A model generated the notes under the pieces. That model made no database searches. It was not told where the DNA came from and saw only the letters and a list, made by a program, of their open reading frames with translations. 64,000 nucleotides of DNA from JBJSXJ01 sp044235425 (GTDB lineage Bacteria > Planctomycetota > Planctomycetia > Pirellulales > Pirellulaceae). Location: the NCBI GenBank assembly GCA_044235425.1, contig JBIIHW010000021.1:1-64000 (forward strand), in the 5' to 3' direction. Positions 34,953 through 44,207 of the stretch are shown piece after piece; positions within the stretch are counted from its first letter, which is position 1; each line of letters begins with the position of its first letter. Both the position numbers and the translations under genes were made by a program.

Positions 34953-35354
34953 ATGGCGAAGGAAAGCTCGATACCATCACGGATGCCAGCCCGCGGACCG
35001 GGAGGTTTTCCGCTAGGTGCCCTGTTTGTGCTCACCGCCGTCTGTGCGGTGATCGCCAGTCATCTGCTACCAGTTTACGAAACGCTGCGGACCGGCAAAC
35101 TGGCTCCGAATCAGCTCCTATTTACCAGTGTGCTGGGAGGCGTGGTGACGATGATCTTGGGCGGCTTGCTCGGGGTCATGCAGCCCCGACCCGGGCGAGG
35201 CGCGGCCCTGGGCGTGGTAATCGGTTTTTTCGTCGGCGCGATTCTCTTGCCGGCGGCGCTGCTGCCGGCTAGCGGCGTCACGAATTACTGGGTGGTGAGT
35301 AGCTCGGGATCGCTCCTGATTCTGATGACAGGCGTCATTTTCCGAGCTCGCTAA
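34953..35354 (+). CDS. Small four-helix membrane protein, function unknown
   Basis: This 133-residue protein has four hydrophobic segments (LGALFVLTAVCAVIASHLL, LFTSVLGGVVTMILGGLLGVM, AALGVVIGFFVGAILLPAALL, SSGSLLILMTGVIF). It starts two bases after the DUF1559 stop and closes the nine-gene overlapping run. No known family is recognised. By position it may be an inner-membrane accessory of the pseudopilin machine, which is speculation. Confidence 0.7.
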   Translation: MAKESSIPSRMPARGPGGFPLGALFVLTAVCAVIASHLLPVYETLRTGKLAPNQLLFTSVLGGVVTMILGGLLGVMQPRPGRGAALGVVIGFFVGAILLPAALLPASGVTNYWVVSSSGSLLILMTGVIFRAR

Positions 35355-35537
35355 ATCTGCCACCAAAGAGGTCTAAACCCCACCACACCAGGATTTTAAG
35401 CTTAGCGGCTTACTTGCCCTTCCCGTCTTAGGGAATTCTAGTAAGATGTTTGATTCTCTATCCGGGTAGCACCGTAAGCAGGTGGCCCGTTGAGGCGTCG
35501 TTGACCGTGTCCGTTCGTTCGTCTGTTCAGGTGTGTT

Positions 35538-37622
35538 ATGGATCTCGCGAAAGTCCGCAATATTGGTATCTCGGCTCACATTGACTCGGGAAAAACGACC
35601 CTCAGTGAACGCATCCTCTACTACACAGGGCGTATTCACAAAATCAACGAAGTGAAGGGTGACGGCGACGGCGCCACGATGGATCACATGGAGCTGGAAA
35701 AGGAGCGCGGGATCACGATCACCAGCGCGGCCACCAGCGTCGAGTGGAACGAGCACAACATCAACCTGATTGACACCCCGGGACACGTGGACTTTACGGT
35801 CGAAGTCGAACGCAGTCTGCGAGTGCTCGACGGAGCGGTGCTCGTGCTGTGCGCCGTCGGTGGAGTGCAATCGCAATCGATGACGGTCGATCGCCAGATG
35901 AAGCGCTACCATGTGCCTCGTTTGGCCTTCATCAACAAGATGGATCGTATCGGTGCGCGGCCATTCAAGGTTTGCGAAGAGCTGCGTACGAAGCTCGGCG
36001 CCGACGCCATTATGATGCAGCACCCGATGGGAGCTGGCGAAACCTTCACCGGCGTGATCGATTTAATCACTCTGAAAGCCGCTTACTTTGATGGCAAGAA
36101 GGGCGAGACCGTTCGCATCGAAGAGATTCCCGCCGAATACCTCGACGAAGTCAAAACCGCTCGCAGTCAGATGCTCGAACAACTCGCCATGTACAGCGAC
36201 GAGCTGATGGAGAAACTGCTGGCTGAGGAAGCCATTTCGGAAGATTTGATTCACAAGGTTCTGCGTACCGCCGTGATCGAATCCAATGCCACCCCCGTGT
36301 TCCTGGGCACCGCCTTGGGCAATAAGGGCGTCCAGCTGCTGCTCGACGCCGTCGTCCGCTATCTCCCCTCGCCGCTTGATCGCAGCATCAAGGCAAAGAA
36401 GTGGGACAATCCCGACGAAGCCTTTCCGCTCAGCCCCGACCCAACCAAGCCGTTCGTTGGCATGGCCTTCAAGATCGTCGAAGATCCGTACGGACAACTT
36501 ACGTTCATGCGCATCTATCAGGGTAAAGTTGAAAAAGGCCAGATGTATGTGAACCAGCGCAGCACGCGCGTCGAACGTTTCAGCCGCATCGTGAGAATGC
36601 ACGCCGATAAACGTGAGGAAATTGATTTCGCCGAAGCTGGCGACATCGTGGCCATCATGGGTATCGATGCCGCAAGCGGTGACACATACGCCGGCGAACA
36701 AAAGTTCTGTACGCTGGAAAGCATGTTCGTCCCGGAACCGGTTATCAAGGTGGCTGTTGAACCAGCCAGCCGCGCCGATGCCGACAAGCTCGCGAAGGCA
36801 CTGCAGCGATTCCGCAAAGAAGATCCTACATTCCGCGTCTTCAACGACGAGGAGACGAAGGAAATTCTGATCGCCGGTATGGGTGAGTTGCACTTGGAAA
36901 TTTACGTCGAACGAATTCGTCGTGAGTACAAGGTTGAACTCCAGGTGGGTGCTCCGAAGGTGAGCTACCGAGAAGCCCCAACGAGAATTGCCGAATTCAA
37001 TTACAAGCACAAGAAGCAGACGGGTGGTTCGGGTCAGTACGGTCACATCGTCGGCCGTATCGAACCGCTTCCCGAAGACTCGGCAGAAGACTTCATTTTT
37101 GAAGAGAAGATTGTCGGTGGTCGTATTCCTAAAGAATACATTCCGTCAATCGAAAAGGGCTTGCGCGAATCGATCATCAAGGGACCGGTCGCCGAGTTCC
37201 CCGTGGTCAAGACCAAGGTGGTCGTCGAGGACGGTTCTTATCACGATGTCGATAGCTCGGATCGCGCGTTCCAAACCTGTGCTCGCGATTGCTTCCGCTT
37301 AACGTTCCCCGAGGCCAAACCGGCTCTGTTGGAGCCGATCATGAAGCTGGAAATCGAAGTCCCCGAGACCTTCCAGGGTCCTGTGACGGGCGACGTCATT
37401 TCGCGACGTGGTGAAATTCAAGGCCAAGACATGCGCGATGGGACATCGACGATCACCTGTCTGGTGCCACTCGCTGAAACGTTCGGCTACGCCACCGACC
37501 TGCGCAGCATGACACAAGGCCAAGGTGTCTTCTCCATGGAATTCTCGCGGTACAGCAAAGTGCCCGCGAATATCCAAGAAGAGATTGTCGCTGATCGCAA
37601 AAAGCAACAGGCCGCCAAGTAA
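35538..37622 (+). CDS. fusA: Elongation factor G
   Basis: This 694-residue translational GTPase moves tRNAs and mRNA through the ribosome. G-domain motifs are G1 AHIDSGKTTL (13-22), G2 RGITI, G3 DTPGHVDF and G4 NKMD. Domain IV carries GGSGQYGHIVG and domain V DMRDGTSTITCLVPLAE. The G1 reads HIDSG, as in the mitochondrial EF-G1 and spirochaete/planctomycete 'spd' EF-G lineages, instead of the common HIDAG. It stands alone, not in the str operon with rpsL, rpsG and tuf. A second, diverged EF-G is expected elsewhere in such genomes. Confidence 0.97.
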   Translation: MDLAKVRNIGISAHIDSGKTTLSERILYYTGRIHKINEVKGDGDGATMDHMELEKERGITITSAATSVEWNEHNINLIDTPGHVDFTVEVERSLRVLDGAVLVLCAVGGVQSQSMTVDRQMKRYHVPRLAFINKMDRIGARPFKVCEELRTKLGADAIMMQHPMGAGETFTGVIDLITLKAAYFDGKKGETVRIEEIPAEYLDEVKTARSQMLEQLAMYSDELMEKLLAEEAISEDLIHKVLRTAVIESNATPVFLGTALGNKGVQLLLDAVVRYLPSPLDRSIKAKKWDNPDEAFPLSPDPTKPFVGMAFKIVEDPYGQLTFMRIYQGKVEKGQMYVNQRSTRVERFSRIVRMHADKREEIDFAEAGDIVAIMGIDAASGDTYAGEQKFCTLESMFVPEPVIKVAVEPASRADADKLAKALQRFRKEDPTFRVFNDEETKEILIAGMGELHLEIYVERIRREYKVELQVGAPKVSYREAPTRIAEFNYKHKKQTGGSGQYGHIVGRIEPLPEDSAEDFIFEEKIVGGRIPKEYIPSIEKGLRESIIKGPVAEFPVVKTKVVVEDGSYHDVDSSDRAFQTCARDCFRLTFPEAKPALLEPIMKLEIEVPETFQGPVTGDVISRRGEIQGQDMRDGTSTITCLVPLAETFGYATDLRSMTQGQGVFSMEFSRYSKVPANIQEEIVADRKKQQAAK

Positions 37623-37745
37623 CCTTCGAAGTCATCGCTCCGCCCGACACAAGGTCGGGTCGGGAGCATGCCCTCGACTGGCCATGCCCTCGACTGAGCA
37701 AGCCCTCGACTGGCCTCGTGCCAGTCGGGGCAACGACTTCCTCGG

Positions 37746-40544
37746 TTACCCGCCCGCCAGCAATAGCGCCTGATACTCTTCCCGCGTGTTCACATGACGC
37801 AGGCAATGGAGCAGCGAGTCAACTTGGCGGAGTTCCTCCAGGCCGACTCGCCGTCCGCGGAACGTCGGCTGCTCAAACAGCGCCCGCAGGCTCAGCTCTT
37901 CACGCTCCAAACAGCCGCGCACTAGCGTCTGCACGGTCACCTCGTACGCTCCCACGAGCGGCTGATCGTACTGGCCATCAAACGCTACAACGGCGTGACA
38001 CTCACCAACACTTTCAGCGGACGTGCTTTCGTGAGTATCCAGTTGCCGCAGCAAGTACCGTATCACGGCGGCTGGCAACAGAGGTGCGTCACAACCGGTC
38101 ACAAACACTCGACTACCGAATTGAGCGGCTGCTTCGAGTCCGGCGAGCAGTCCTTCGAGCGGCCCGCGTTCGGGACGTTGATCGCGGACGACGATGGTCT
38201 GTGAGGGAAGGGCTGGCAATTCTTGCCCCACTGCGGCCACCACGATCACGCGCTCGACTGTACCGCTGACGGTTCGTACCAGCCGCTGAAGAAACGTTTC
38301 ATCGCCGAGCTTCAGCCAGGCTTTTGGTTCACCCATGCGGCGACTTTGACCACCACACAAAATGATTCCCACCGCCGATTCAGCCATGCGAGTGAGTCCG
38401 CCCGCAGGCCATTCAGCTCGCTCGCACCACTCATAACGATCGGCCAATTGCGGTGCGGTGAGCCGCCATTGGGCAATCGGCTGTCGATTTTGATCGAGCA
38501 GTGCCAGCCAGGGCTTTCCCGCCACTGCTTGTTCGCTGCTGCCCGTGCGTACCAGCAGACGTGGCTCACGGGAGTCACTTACTCCGAGCGTGCGCAGATC
38601 GGCCGCTGAGTTGGTCTCGTGCATCTCCAACCAGCCAAGAAATTCAGACCAGGAACTGTGCGTAATTCTCACTATACGAAAATCGGGAGACGCTAGCTGG
38701 GCATCCTCCAGCGTAGTCACACCGGGTCGAGGTCGACCTGGCAAATCGCGCACGGCAAGTCCGTCGGGACCCGGCCAGCTAGCCGCGATTTGAGGATCGA
38801 TCCGTAGACCTTGGTTGATCCAAAACGCCAATCGCTGCTGGGCGATCCGAGCACTGAAGGCTTGATAGGAAAACAGCGGAGTGCGATCAACTTCACCAGG
38901 TGCATGGCCGATGCCCAGCGGCCGATCCAGAAACGTCGCCATCCCCAACTCTTGGTATTCCTCGATCTGCTGCAGATCCGCCACGGCCGCTTGTAGGACA
39001 AGCTGCGCATGCGGCTGCTGGTCGATGTTCAGCGGTCGTTCAGCGAAGAGTCGGTTGCTGCGGTGACGTGGCTGTGTGATTTGTTCCGCCGGTACGACGG
39101 GCACTTCCGCCGGTAACACTCGACGAAGCTCACCTTGCGATGTAGGCGTGTCGGGAACCAGCAAGCCCTCGTAGTGCTTCCGGATCAGCCATCCTTGCCG
39201 AAGTGCGCGCCGACGTAACTGTTTCTTTCGTTTTGGTTGCTGTCGTAGCTGCTGACGATGTGCGGCAGATCGCTGTAGCTCCGGTTGTTCCCCGGCGCTT
39301 GCAACATCGGCTGCAGTCGTTATCCCCGCGGTATCCGACTGGTCATCTAGATCCTTCTCCAAGAACAAACTGGGGTACGTTTCCGCACAATCGATCAGCC
39401 ACTGCAGCAACCGATCAAGCCATGGCGCGTCCGGATAATTAGCTCCAAAACTGTGAAACTTTTCCAAGTCATAAGCGGTGAGATGTCGGACCAAGTGGCG
39501 CAGCATGTGACCAACTAAATCGCACACCGCCGCCACTCGCTGCATATCCCCATGAGACGCTCGGCCAGCGGTGTTAAGCGACGATTCACGAAGTGTCTTG
39601 CCCGCCAGTGCATCCAGTAGCGCAAACGCTCGATCCATCCAAGCGGTAAGCGGTGTGAGTGACACTTGGTGAAACAACTGTCGCGTCCAGTCGAGCCAGC
39701 GGCTGGGTGAGGTAACATCGAGCGTGGACGCAACGTTTGCACTTGTCGCGGCGCGCAACCAAATTTCGAGTGCGCGTGCCCATTCACTTCGCGTCACCGC
39801 CATGACCTCCTCATCGCCATTTGCCGCGCGCTCCAGTGCCTGTTGCAGCTGCGGCAGGGTGAAGGAGGATTCATTTCCAAGCCAGCGACTAACGCTGGGA
39901 AGATACGAGCAGCAGCCAAATGTGAAGGCGGGTAGCGGTGTCTCCAATGACGTGATCGGGAGCCGATTCGTTCCGTGAACAGCAGCCGCGATTGCTGCTT
40001 GTACGGTCGTCTGAAAATTACCCGCCAGCATCGACAGAGGTTCCCGCGCGGCGTTAGCTGTGATGCTGGGCACCGGGATCGTAACGATCAGCTCCCGCGC
40101 CCAGAAGTGTTGGTTCGTCAAACCGTCAGCACTGGCGGCCGGTCCATTCCCTGCCGAATTCCAGTCGTACGTTAGCAGATAGCGAACGACATGCAGGAGC
40201 CTCTGTGAGTCGTCGTAAAACAGCGACAGCAGCGGATGATCGGTCGGCGAAATCGTCCCGGCGGACGATGACCGATTGCCGCCCGCCGATCCTGTGTGGT
40301 AACTGCTGAAGCACGTCGCGTAGGGATGGTCCACCGGACCCAGCAAATACCAGTGCCAGGCCTCCAGGCGAGCCTCCTCCCGCGCGTGGCGTGGGTCGAG
40401 CAAATGGCCGCGAAAAACCTCCCAGCGCAGCTCCAATGGCGGCTGATAGCTTGTCTCTGTCCATAAACCGTCCGCAATGAAAAACGAACGCTGGTGAAGA
40501 GCCTGGTGAATGGCGTCATGCAAGGCTGGTGGGGCAAGATTCAT
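37746..40544 (-). CDS. Unknown ~720-residue protein fused to a MobA-like nucleotidyltransferase
   Basis: This 932-residue protein has two parts. Residues about 725-932 are a MobA-type NTP transferase: IILCGGQSRRMGEPKAWLKL (nucleotide-binding loop), VVRDQRPERGPLEGLLAGL, FVTGCDAPLLP (metal-binding Asp), and AFDGQYDQPLVGAY. MobA adds GMP to molybdopterin. Residues 1-700 match no family recognised here; they are largely helical, with a conserved-looking N-terminus (RSFFIADGLWTETSYQPPLELRWEVFRGHLL) and a Lys/Arg/Gln-rich stretch near 440. There is no stop between the parts. An internal ATG at 38387 could start MobA alone, but no ribosome binding site precedes it. No molybdoenzyme or moa/moe gene is nearby. 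Confidence 0.72.
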   Translation of the reverse strand: MNLAPPALHDAIHQALHQRSFFIADGLWTETSYQPPLELRWEVFRGHLLDPRHAREEARLEAWHWYLLGPVDHPYATCFSSYHTGSAGGNRSSSAGTISPTDHPLLSLFYDDSQRLLHVVRYLLTYDWNSAGNGPAASADGLTNQHFWARELIVTIPVPSITANAAREPLSMLAGNFQTTVQAAIAAAVHGTNRLPITSLETPLPAFTFGCCSYLPSVSRWLGNESSFTLPQLQQALERAANGDEEVMAVTRSEWARALEIWLRAATSANVASTLDVTSPSRWLDWTRQLFHQVSLTPLTAWMDRAFALLDALAGKTLRESSLNTAGRASHGDMQRVAAVCDLVGHMLRHLVRHLTAYDLEKFHSFGANYPDAPWLDRLLQWLIDCAETYPSLFLEKDLDDQSDTAGITTAADVASAGEQPELQRSAAHRQQLRQQPKRKKQLRRRALRQGWLIRKHYEGLLVPDTPTSQGELRRVLPAEVPVVPAEQITQPRHRSNRLFAERPLNIDQQPHAQLVLQAAVADLQQIEEYQELGMATFLDRPLGIGHAPGEVDRTPLFSYQAFSARIAQQRLAFWINQGLRIDPQIAASWPGPDGLAVRDLPGRPRPGVTTLEDAQLASPDFRIVRITHSSWSEFLGWLEMHETNSAADLRTLGVSDSREPRLLVRTGSSEQAVAGKPWLALLDQNRQPIAQWRLTAPQLADRYEWCERAEWPAGGLTRMAESAVGIILCGGQSRRMGEPKAWLKLGDETFLQRLVRTVSGTVERVIVVAAVGQELPALPSQTIVVRDQRPERGPLEGLLAGLEAAAQFGSRVFVTGCDAPLLPAAVIRYLLRQLDTHESTSAESVGECHAVVAFDGQYDQPLVGAYEVTVQTLVRGCLEREELSLRALFEQPTFRGRRVGLEELRQVDSLLHCLRHVNTREEYQALLLAGG

Positions 40545-40663
40545 GATCGCTACTGTGGCAAACCAATTGAGTCACGGCAAGAGTGCGTGACCGGTCACTT
40601 TCGTGTTAAAATCCGTCCGTTCGTAAGGGACAGCAATCCTGATGGTGAAAGGCACGGTGACGC

Positions 40664-42046
40664 ATGATGACCTCGTGGCTCCTAACTCTGGCACTCGTGT
40701 GTGGTCAAACGACCGAAAGCTCCCAGTCGAATTCCAAAACGACTGATCGGTCCGCAGCACCGGCTGAATCAGCGGCGGAAAAGTCGAGCAGCGCAAAAGC
40801 AGGTGACACCAAACCCAGCGACACCAAACCGGCAGAACTTAAAGCAACCGTCCTGCGACTCGTCAAACAACTCGACGATTCCCAGCTTGTCAAACGCGAA
40901 GCGGCCGAGAAAGAACTCATCGCACTGGGTGCTGACGCGCTGACGCTGTTGCCCGCAGTCACCAAACAGACACCGGCGGAAGTCAAAGATCGGCTGGCGC
41001 GCATTCGTCGAGCGCTCGAATCGGCCGCTGCCGAATCGGTAACCAAACCACTACTCGTCACCCTGCAGGGTGAAATGAAATTGTCCGCGGCCATCGAATC
41101 ACTCGCCAAGCAATCAGGCAATCAGCTACTCGATTGGCGGGATCGATTCGGTCAACGCGTGGTCGACAAAACGGTGAAGCTCGATATTCAAAAGCAGAGT
41201 TTTTGGTATGCCTTAGACAGCTTGCTCGACCAAGCGGAGCTCACCACCTATTTGTTTACCGGCCAGCGTGGTGCGATTGGCATTGTTGCCCGCTCGGAGA
41301 TGGAGCGCGACCGATTTAAACGTGGTATCTACAGTGGCATGTTTCGCTTTGAGCCGGCGACGATCGAGGCTGTAAAAGATTTACGAAATCCCCAAAACGA
41401 TGCTCTGCGGTTGACCATCGATGTAAGCTGGGAACCTCGTTTAAACCCTATCGTCATGACTCAAGAGCTGGACAGTATTTCGGTAGTGGACGAGCAGGGG
41501 CGAGCACTCACGATCGATGGTCAAGAGGGTGCCATTGAGCTGGAAGGAGATGGCGAAACACCGGGAGCTGAAGTAGTCATTCCACTGCGACTTCCAGGTC
41601 GATCGGTCGAAAAGATCGGTTCACTCAAGGGCCGTTTCGATGTTCTCGCCGCAGGTAAATATGAATCGTTCGAATTCGCTGATTTAGAGAAGGCCAAGAA
41701 TCTCGAAGTCAAGAAAGCGGCTGTCACCGTCTACCTGGATCAAGTGCGTCGAAATCAGGATGCGCAAGAGATTCGTATGCGAGTGAAATTCGATTCCGCT
41801 TCGAATGCGCTCGAATCGCATCGCGGCTGGATCTATGGCAATCCCGCTTACCTGATTGATCCGCAAGGTCAGATCGTAGATCCTTCGGGTAGCGAAGCGA
41901 CTCTGCAAGAAAATGATCAAGTTGGCATCTCGTATTTGTTCGCCTTGGAAGAGGGACTGAAGGGTTACAAGTTTGTCTACCGTACTCCTGTTTCTCTCAT
42001 CAAGATTCCAGTGGAATACGAGCTGAAGGATATCGAATTGCCGTAA
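40664..42046 (+). CDS. Exported HEAT-repeat-like protein of unknown function
   Basis: This 460-residue protein starts with a short signal peptide (MMTSWLLTLALVCG) and a Ser/Thr/Lys/Ala-rich disordered stretch. Residues about 60-125 form a HEAT/ARM-like helical pair (LVKQLDDSQLVKREAAEKELIALGADAL). LQGEMKLSAAIESLAKQSGNQLLDWR then resembles a secretin-associated (STN-like) short domain. The second half is beta-rich. No catalytic motif is seen. The parvulin gene follows 34 bases later and may share its transcript. Confidence 0.6.
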   Translation: MMTSWLLTLALVCGQTTESSQSNSKTTDRSAAPAESAAEKSSSAKAGDTKPSDTKPAELKATVLRLVKQLDDSQLVKREAAEKELIALGADALTLLPAVTKQTPAEVKDRLARIRRALESAAAESVTKPLLVTLQGEMKLSAAIESLAKQSGNQLLDWRDRFGQRVVDKTVKLDIQKQSFWYALDSLLDQAELTTYLFTGQRGAIGIVARSEMERDRFKRGIYSGMFRFEPATIEAVKDLRNPQNDALRLTIDVSWEPRLNPIVMTQELDSISVVDEQGRALTIDGQEGAIELEGDGETPGAEVVIPLRLPGRSVEKIGSLKGRFDVLAAGKYESFEFADLEKAKNLEVKKAAVTVYLDQVRRNQDAQEIRMRVKFDSASNALESHRGWIYGNPAYLIDPQGQIVDPSGSEATLQENDQVGISYLFALEEGLKGYKFVYRTPVSLIKIPVEYELKDIELP

Positions 42047-42080
42047 TGGCCAGAGAAATCGTTGAAACAGGGAGGTGCTC

Positions 42081-43085
42081 ATGATTGAGGATCAAACAAT
42101 GGCCGTTCGATCTGCGACAACTGCAGCCCAGTCGACCAGAACTTCCACGCTGCATATCGCGTTGCAGATGACCTTGACCTGCACGATCGCAGTGGTAGCA
42201 CTGACAACGGTCGTGGCAGCCGAGTTTGATAGTCGAGTAGCAGCGACTGTCCAAGGTGTGCCAGTCACGATGGGAGAGCTGCAGCGCGAAGTGCGTCGAG
42301 TGTTACCAGCGGGAGAAGTACCAGCCGCCGCCCGTAAGATTCTCGAAGCCAAAGCCCTCGATCAACTCGTCGATCGCCAGTTGATCTTACGACAGCTCGC
42401 ATCCTCCCAGATTGCCGCCTCAACGGCAGATGTCGATCGCGTGGTCGAGCGGCTGAAGAAGCAACTTGATGAACGCAAGAGTTCACTCGCTGAACATTTA
42501 CGGCAAGCGGAATTAGACGAGGCCGCGTTCCGCCGATTCGTCGCCTGGCAAATTAGCTGGGAGCGTTATCTCACCCGCTTTATGACCGAAGAGAACCTGC
42601 AGAAATACTTTGAGCAGCATGTGCGGGAGTTCGATGGCAGCGAATTGCGAGTCGCTCATCTGCTGCTCAAGGCAAAACCGCAAGATGATGCCGCAGCTAT
42701 TTCGGCTCGACTCGCCAAGGCGCGGGAGATTCGCGCCGAGATAGAAACTGGGAAGCTGACATTCGCAGCGGCCGTAAAGCAGCATTCACAGGCCCCGACC
42801 GCCGATATGGGCGGTGACATCGGTTGGATTAAGCGGCAAGAGCCAATGCCCGAATCGTTCGCGGCTGCAGCGTTTAAACTGGATGTAAAGCAGGTCAGCC
42901 CGCCTGTGCAAACTGCCTTTGGAGTGCATTTAATTCAGCTCCTCGAAGTAAAGCCAGGAAAGCGTACTTGGCAAGAAGCTCGTGCCGAACTCGAACCAGC
43001 CATGACGCAATATCTGTTTCAGTATCTGGCCGATCAGGAACGATCGAAGACCAAAATTGAATACACCGAGATCGCTCCCCGCTAG
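42081..43085 (+). CDS. Exported parvulin-type peptidyl-prolyl isomerase (SurA/PrsA-like)
   Basis: This 334-residue periplasmic folding factor has an N-terminal hydrophobic segment (IALQMTLTCTIAVVALTTVVAAE) exporting it. A SurA-N-like chaperone region (VQGVPVTMGELQREVRRVLP to ISWERYLTRFMTEENLQKYFEQHV) follows. The PpiC domain, from about residue 200, contains LRVAHLLLKA, FAAAVKQHSQAPTADMGGDIGWI and FGVHLIQLLEVK. The ATG at 42081 follows GGGAGG by five bases. Its probable role is outer-membrane protein maturation. Confidence 0.87.
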   Translation: MIEDQTMAVRSATTAAQSTRTSTLHIALQMTLTCTIAVVALTTVVAAEFDSRVAATVQGVPVTMGELQREVRRVLPAGEVPAAARKILEAKALDQLVDRQLILRQLASSQIAASTADVDRVVERLKKQLDERKSSLAEHLRQAELDEAAFRRFVAWQISWERYLTRFMTEENLQKYFEQHVREFDGSELRVAHLLLKAKPQDDAAAISARLAKAREIRAEIETGKLTFAAAVKQHSQAPTADMGGDIGWIKRQEPMPESFAAAAFKLDVKQVSPPVQTAFGVHLIQLLEVKPGKRTWQEARAELEPAMTQYLFQYLADQERSKTKIEYTEIAPR

Positions 43086-43111
43086 CCAATAATCGGTGAT
43101 CGAAACTACTC

Positions 43112-44203
43112 ATGGCCAGTTCCTGGATAACGGTAAAGAGTGAATTGCAGCGGCAATTGATCGACTGGTTTCGAGTTCACGCGCGCGATTTGCCATGGCG
43201 AAGAACTCGTGATGCCTATCGAATCTGGATCAGTGAAGTGATGCTGCAGCAGACGCAAGTCGCTACCGTGATCCCCTATTATGAACGCTTTCTGCAGGCC
43301 TTCCCGACTGTCCGCGAGTTGGCTGCGGCACCCGAAGAACAGGTGCTGCGTCTTTGGGAGGGACTCGGATACTACCGCCGAGCGCGACAACTTCAGGCTG
43401 CCGCTCGCTGCATCGTCAGCGAACATGGAGCACAGTTTCCCAGTGACGCAGAGGCGGTTCGCCGCTTACCAGGCATCGGACGCTATACGGCGGGAGCGAT
43501 TTTATCGATCGCTTTTGATCGCCCGGAGCCCATTCTCGAAGCGAATACCGTACGACTCTTCAGTCGACTGTCTTTGGAACGTGGTCCGATCACCGCCCCC
43601 GTCACCCGTAATCGACTCTGGGCCGTCGCCACCGAACTGGTACCCGAACGGGATGCGAGATTGTTCAATCAGGCAGCCATGGAACTGGGCGGTCTCATCT
43701 GCACTCCGCGTACACCGCGCTGCACGGATTGTCCCATCGCTCAGTTTTGTCCCACGTATCGCGAGGGACTTCAGCAGCAGATTCCAGCCGCCGCGCCCAA
43801 GAAGGTGAGAACCGAAGTGGTCGAGGCCGCCGTGGTGATTCGAGCTGGCCAGCATGTGCTGATTCGTCGCTGTGGACCTGATGAACGCTGGGCCGGACTC
43901 TGGGATTTTCCGCGTTTCCCCGTGGAAGCCACAGAGCCCCAGCAACTCACGAAGGAAATTACCAGCAAGACCAAGGCCTTGGTTGGTCTGGCAGTGAAAC
44001 CTCTTGAACAGCTCACCACCCTGCGACATGCAGTCACGCGCTTCAACATCACCTTGCACTGCGTGAGCGCTAGGCCAGTCGCCAACAAAAAGCCGTCCTC
44101 ACTGCCTCAGTCAGACGACCTGCGCTGGGTCTTGCCCAGTGACCTAGCATCGTTTCCCCTGAGCGTAACTGGGCGCAAGATCGGTAACCTGCTAATCGAC
44201 TAG
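43112..44203 (+). CDS. mutY: A/G-specific adenine DNA glycosylase
   Basis: This 363-residue base-excision enzyme removes A opposite 8-oxoG. SEVMLQQTQV carries the catalytic E42, RLPGIGRYTAGAI (118-130) is the helix-hairpin-helix, and C197, C204, C207 and C213 ligate the 4Fe-4S cluster (CX6CX2CX5C). A C-terminal NUDIX-like 8-oxoG recognition domain is present (AAVVIRAGQHVLIRRCG, WAGLWDFPRFP). The second catalytic residue, Asp in LDGN of well-studied MutY, reads Glu143 (ILEANTVRLFSRL). It lies 26 bases after the parvulin gene and converges on the cytochrome gene. Confidence 0.93.
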   Translation: MASSWITVKSELQRQLIDWFRVHARDLPWRRTRDAYRIWISEVMLQQTQVATVIPYYERFLQAFPTVRELAAAPEEQVLRLWEGLGYYRRARQLQAAARCIVSEHGAQFPSDAEAVRRLPGIGRYTAGAILSIAFDRPEPILEANTVRLFSRLSLERGPITAPVTRNRLWAVATELVPERDARLFNQAAMELGGLICTPRTPRCTDCPIAQFCPTYREGLQQQIPAAAPKKVRTEVVEAAVVIRAGQHVLIRRCGPDERWAGLWDFPRFPVEATEPQQLTKEITSKTKALVGLAVKPLEQLTTLRHAVTRFNITLHCVSARPVANKKPSSLPQSDDLRWVLPSDLASFPLSVTGRKIGNLLID

Positions 44204-44207
44204 CTTA

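Noticed and set aside
37640..37720. Possible terminator or repeat after fusA (CCCGAC/GTCGGG hairpin and CCCTCGACTG copies)
   Set aside because: The stem is short with no T-run, and the CCCTCGACTG copies are too few and irregular to call a repeat family.
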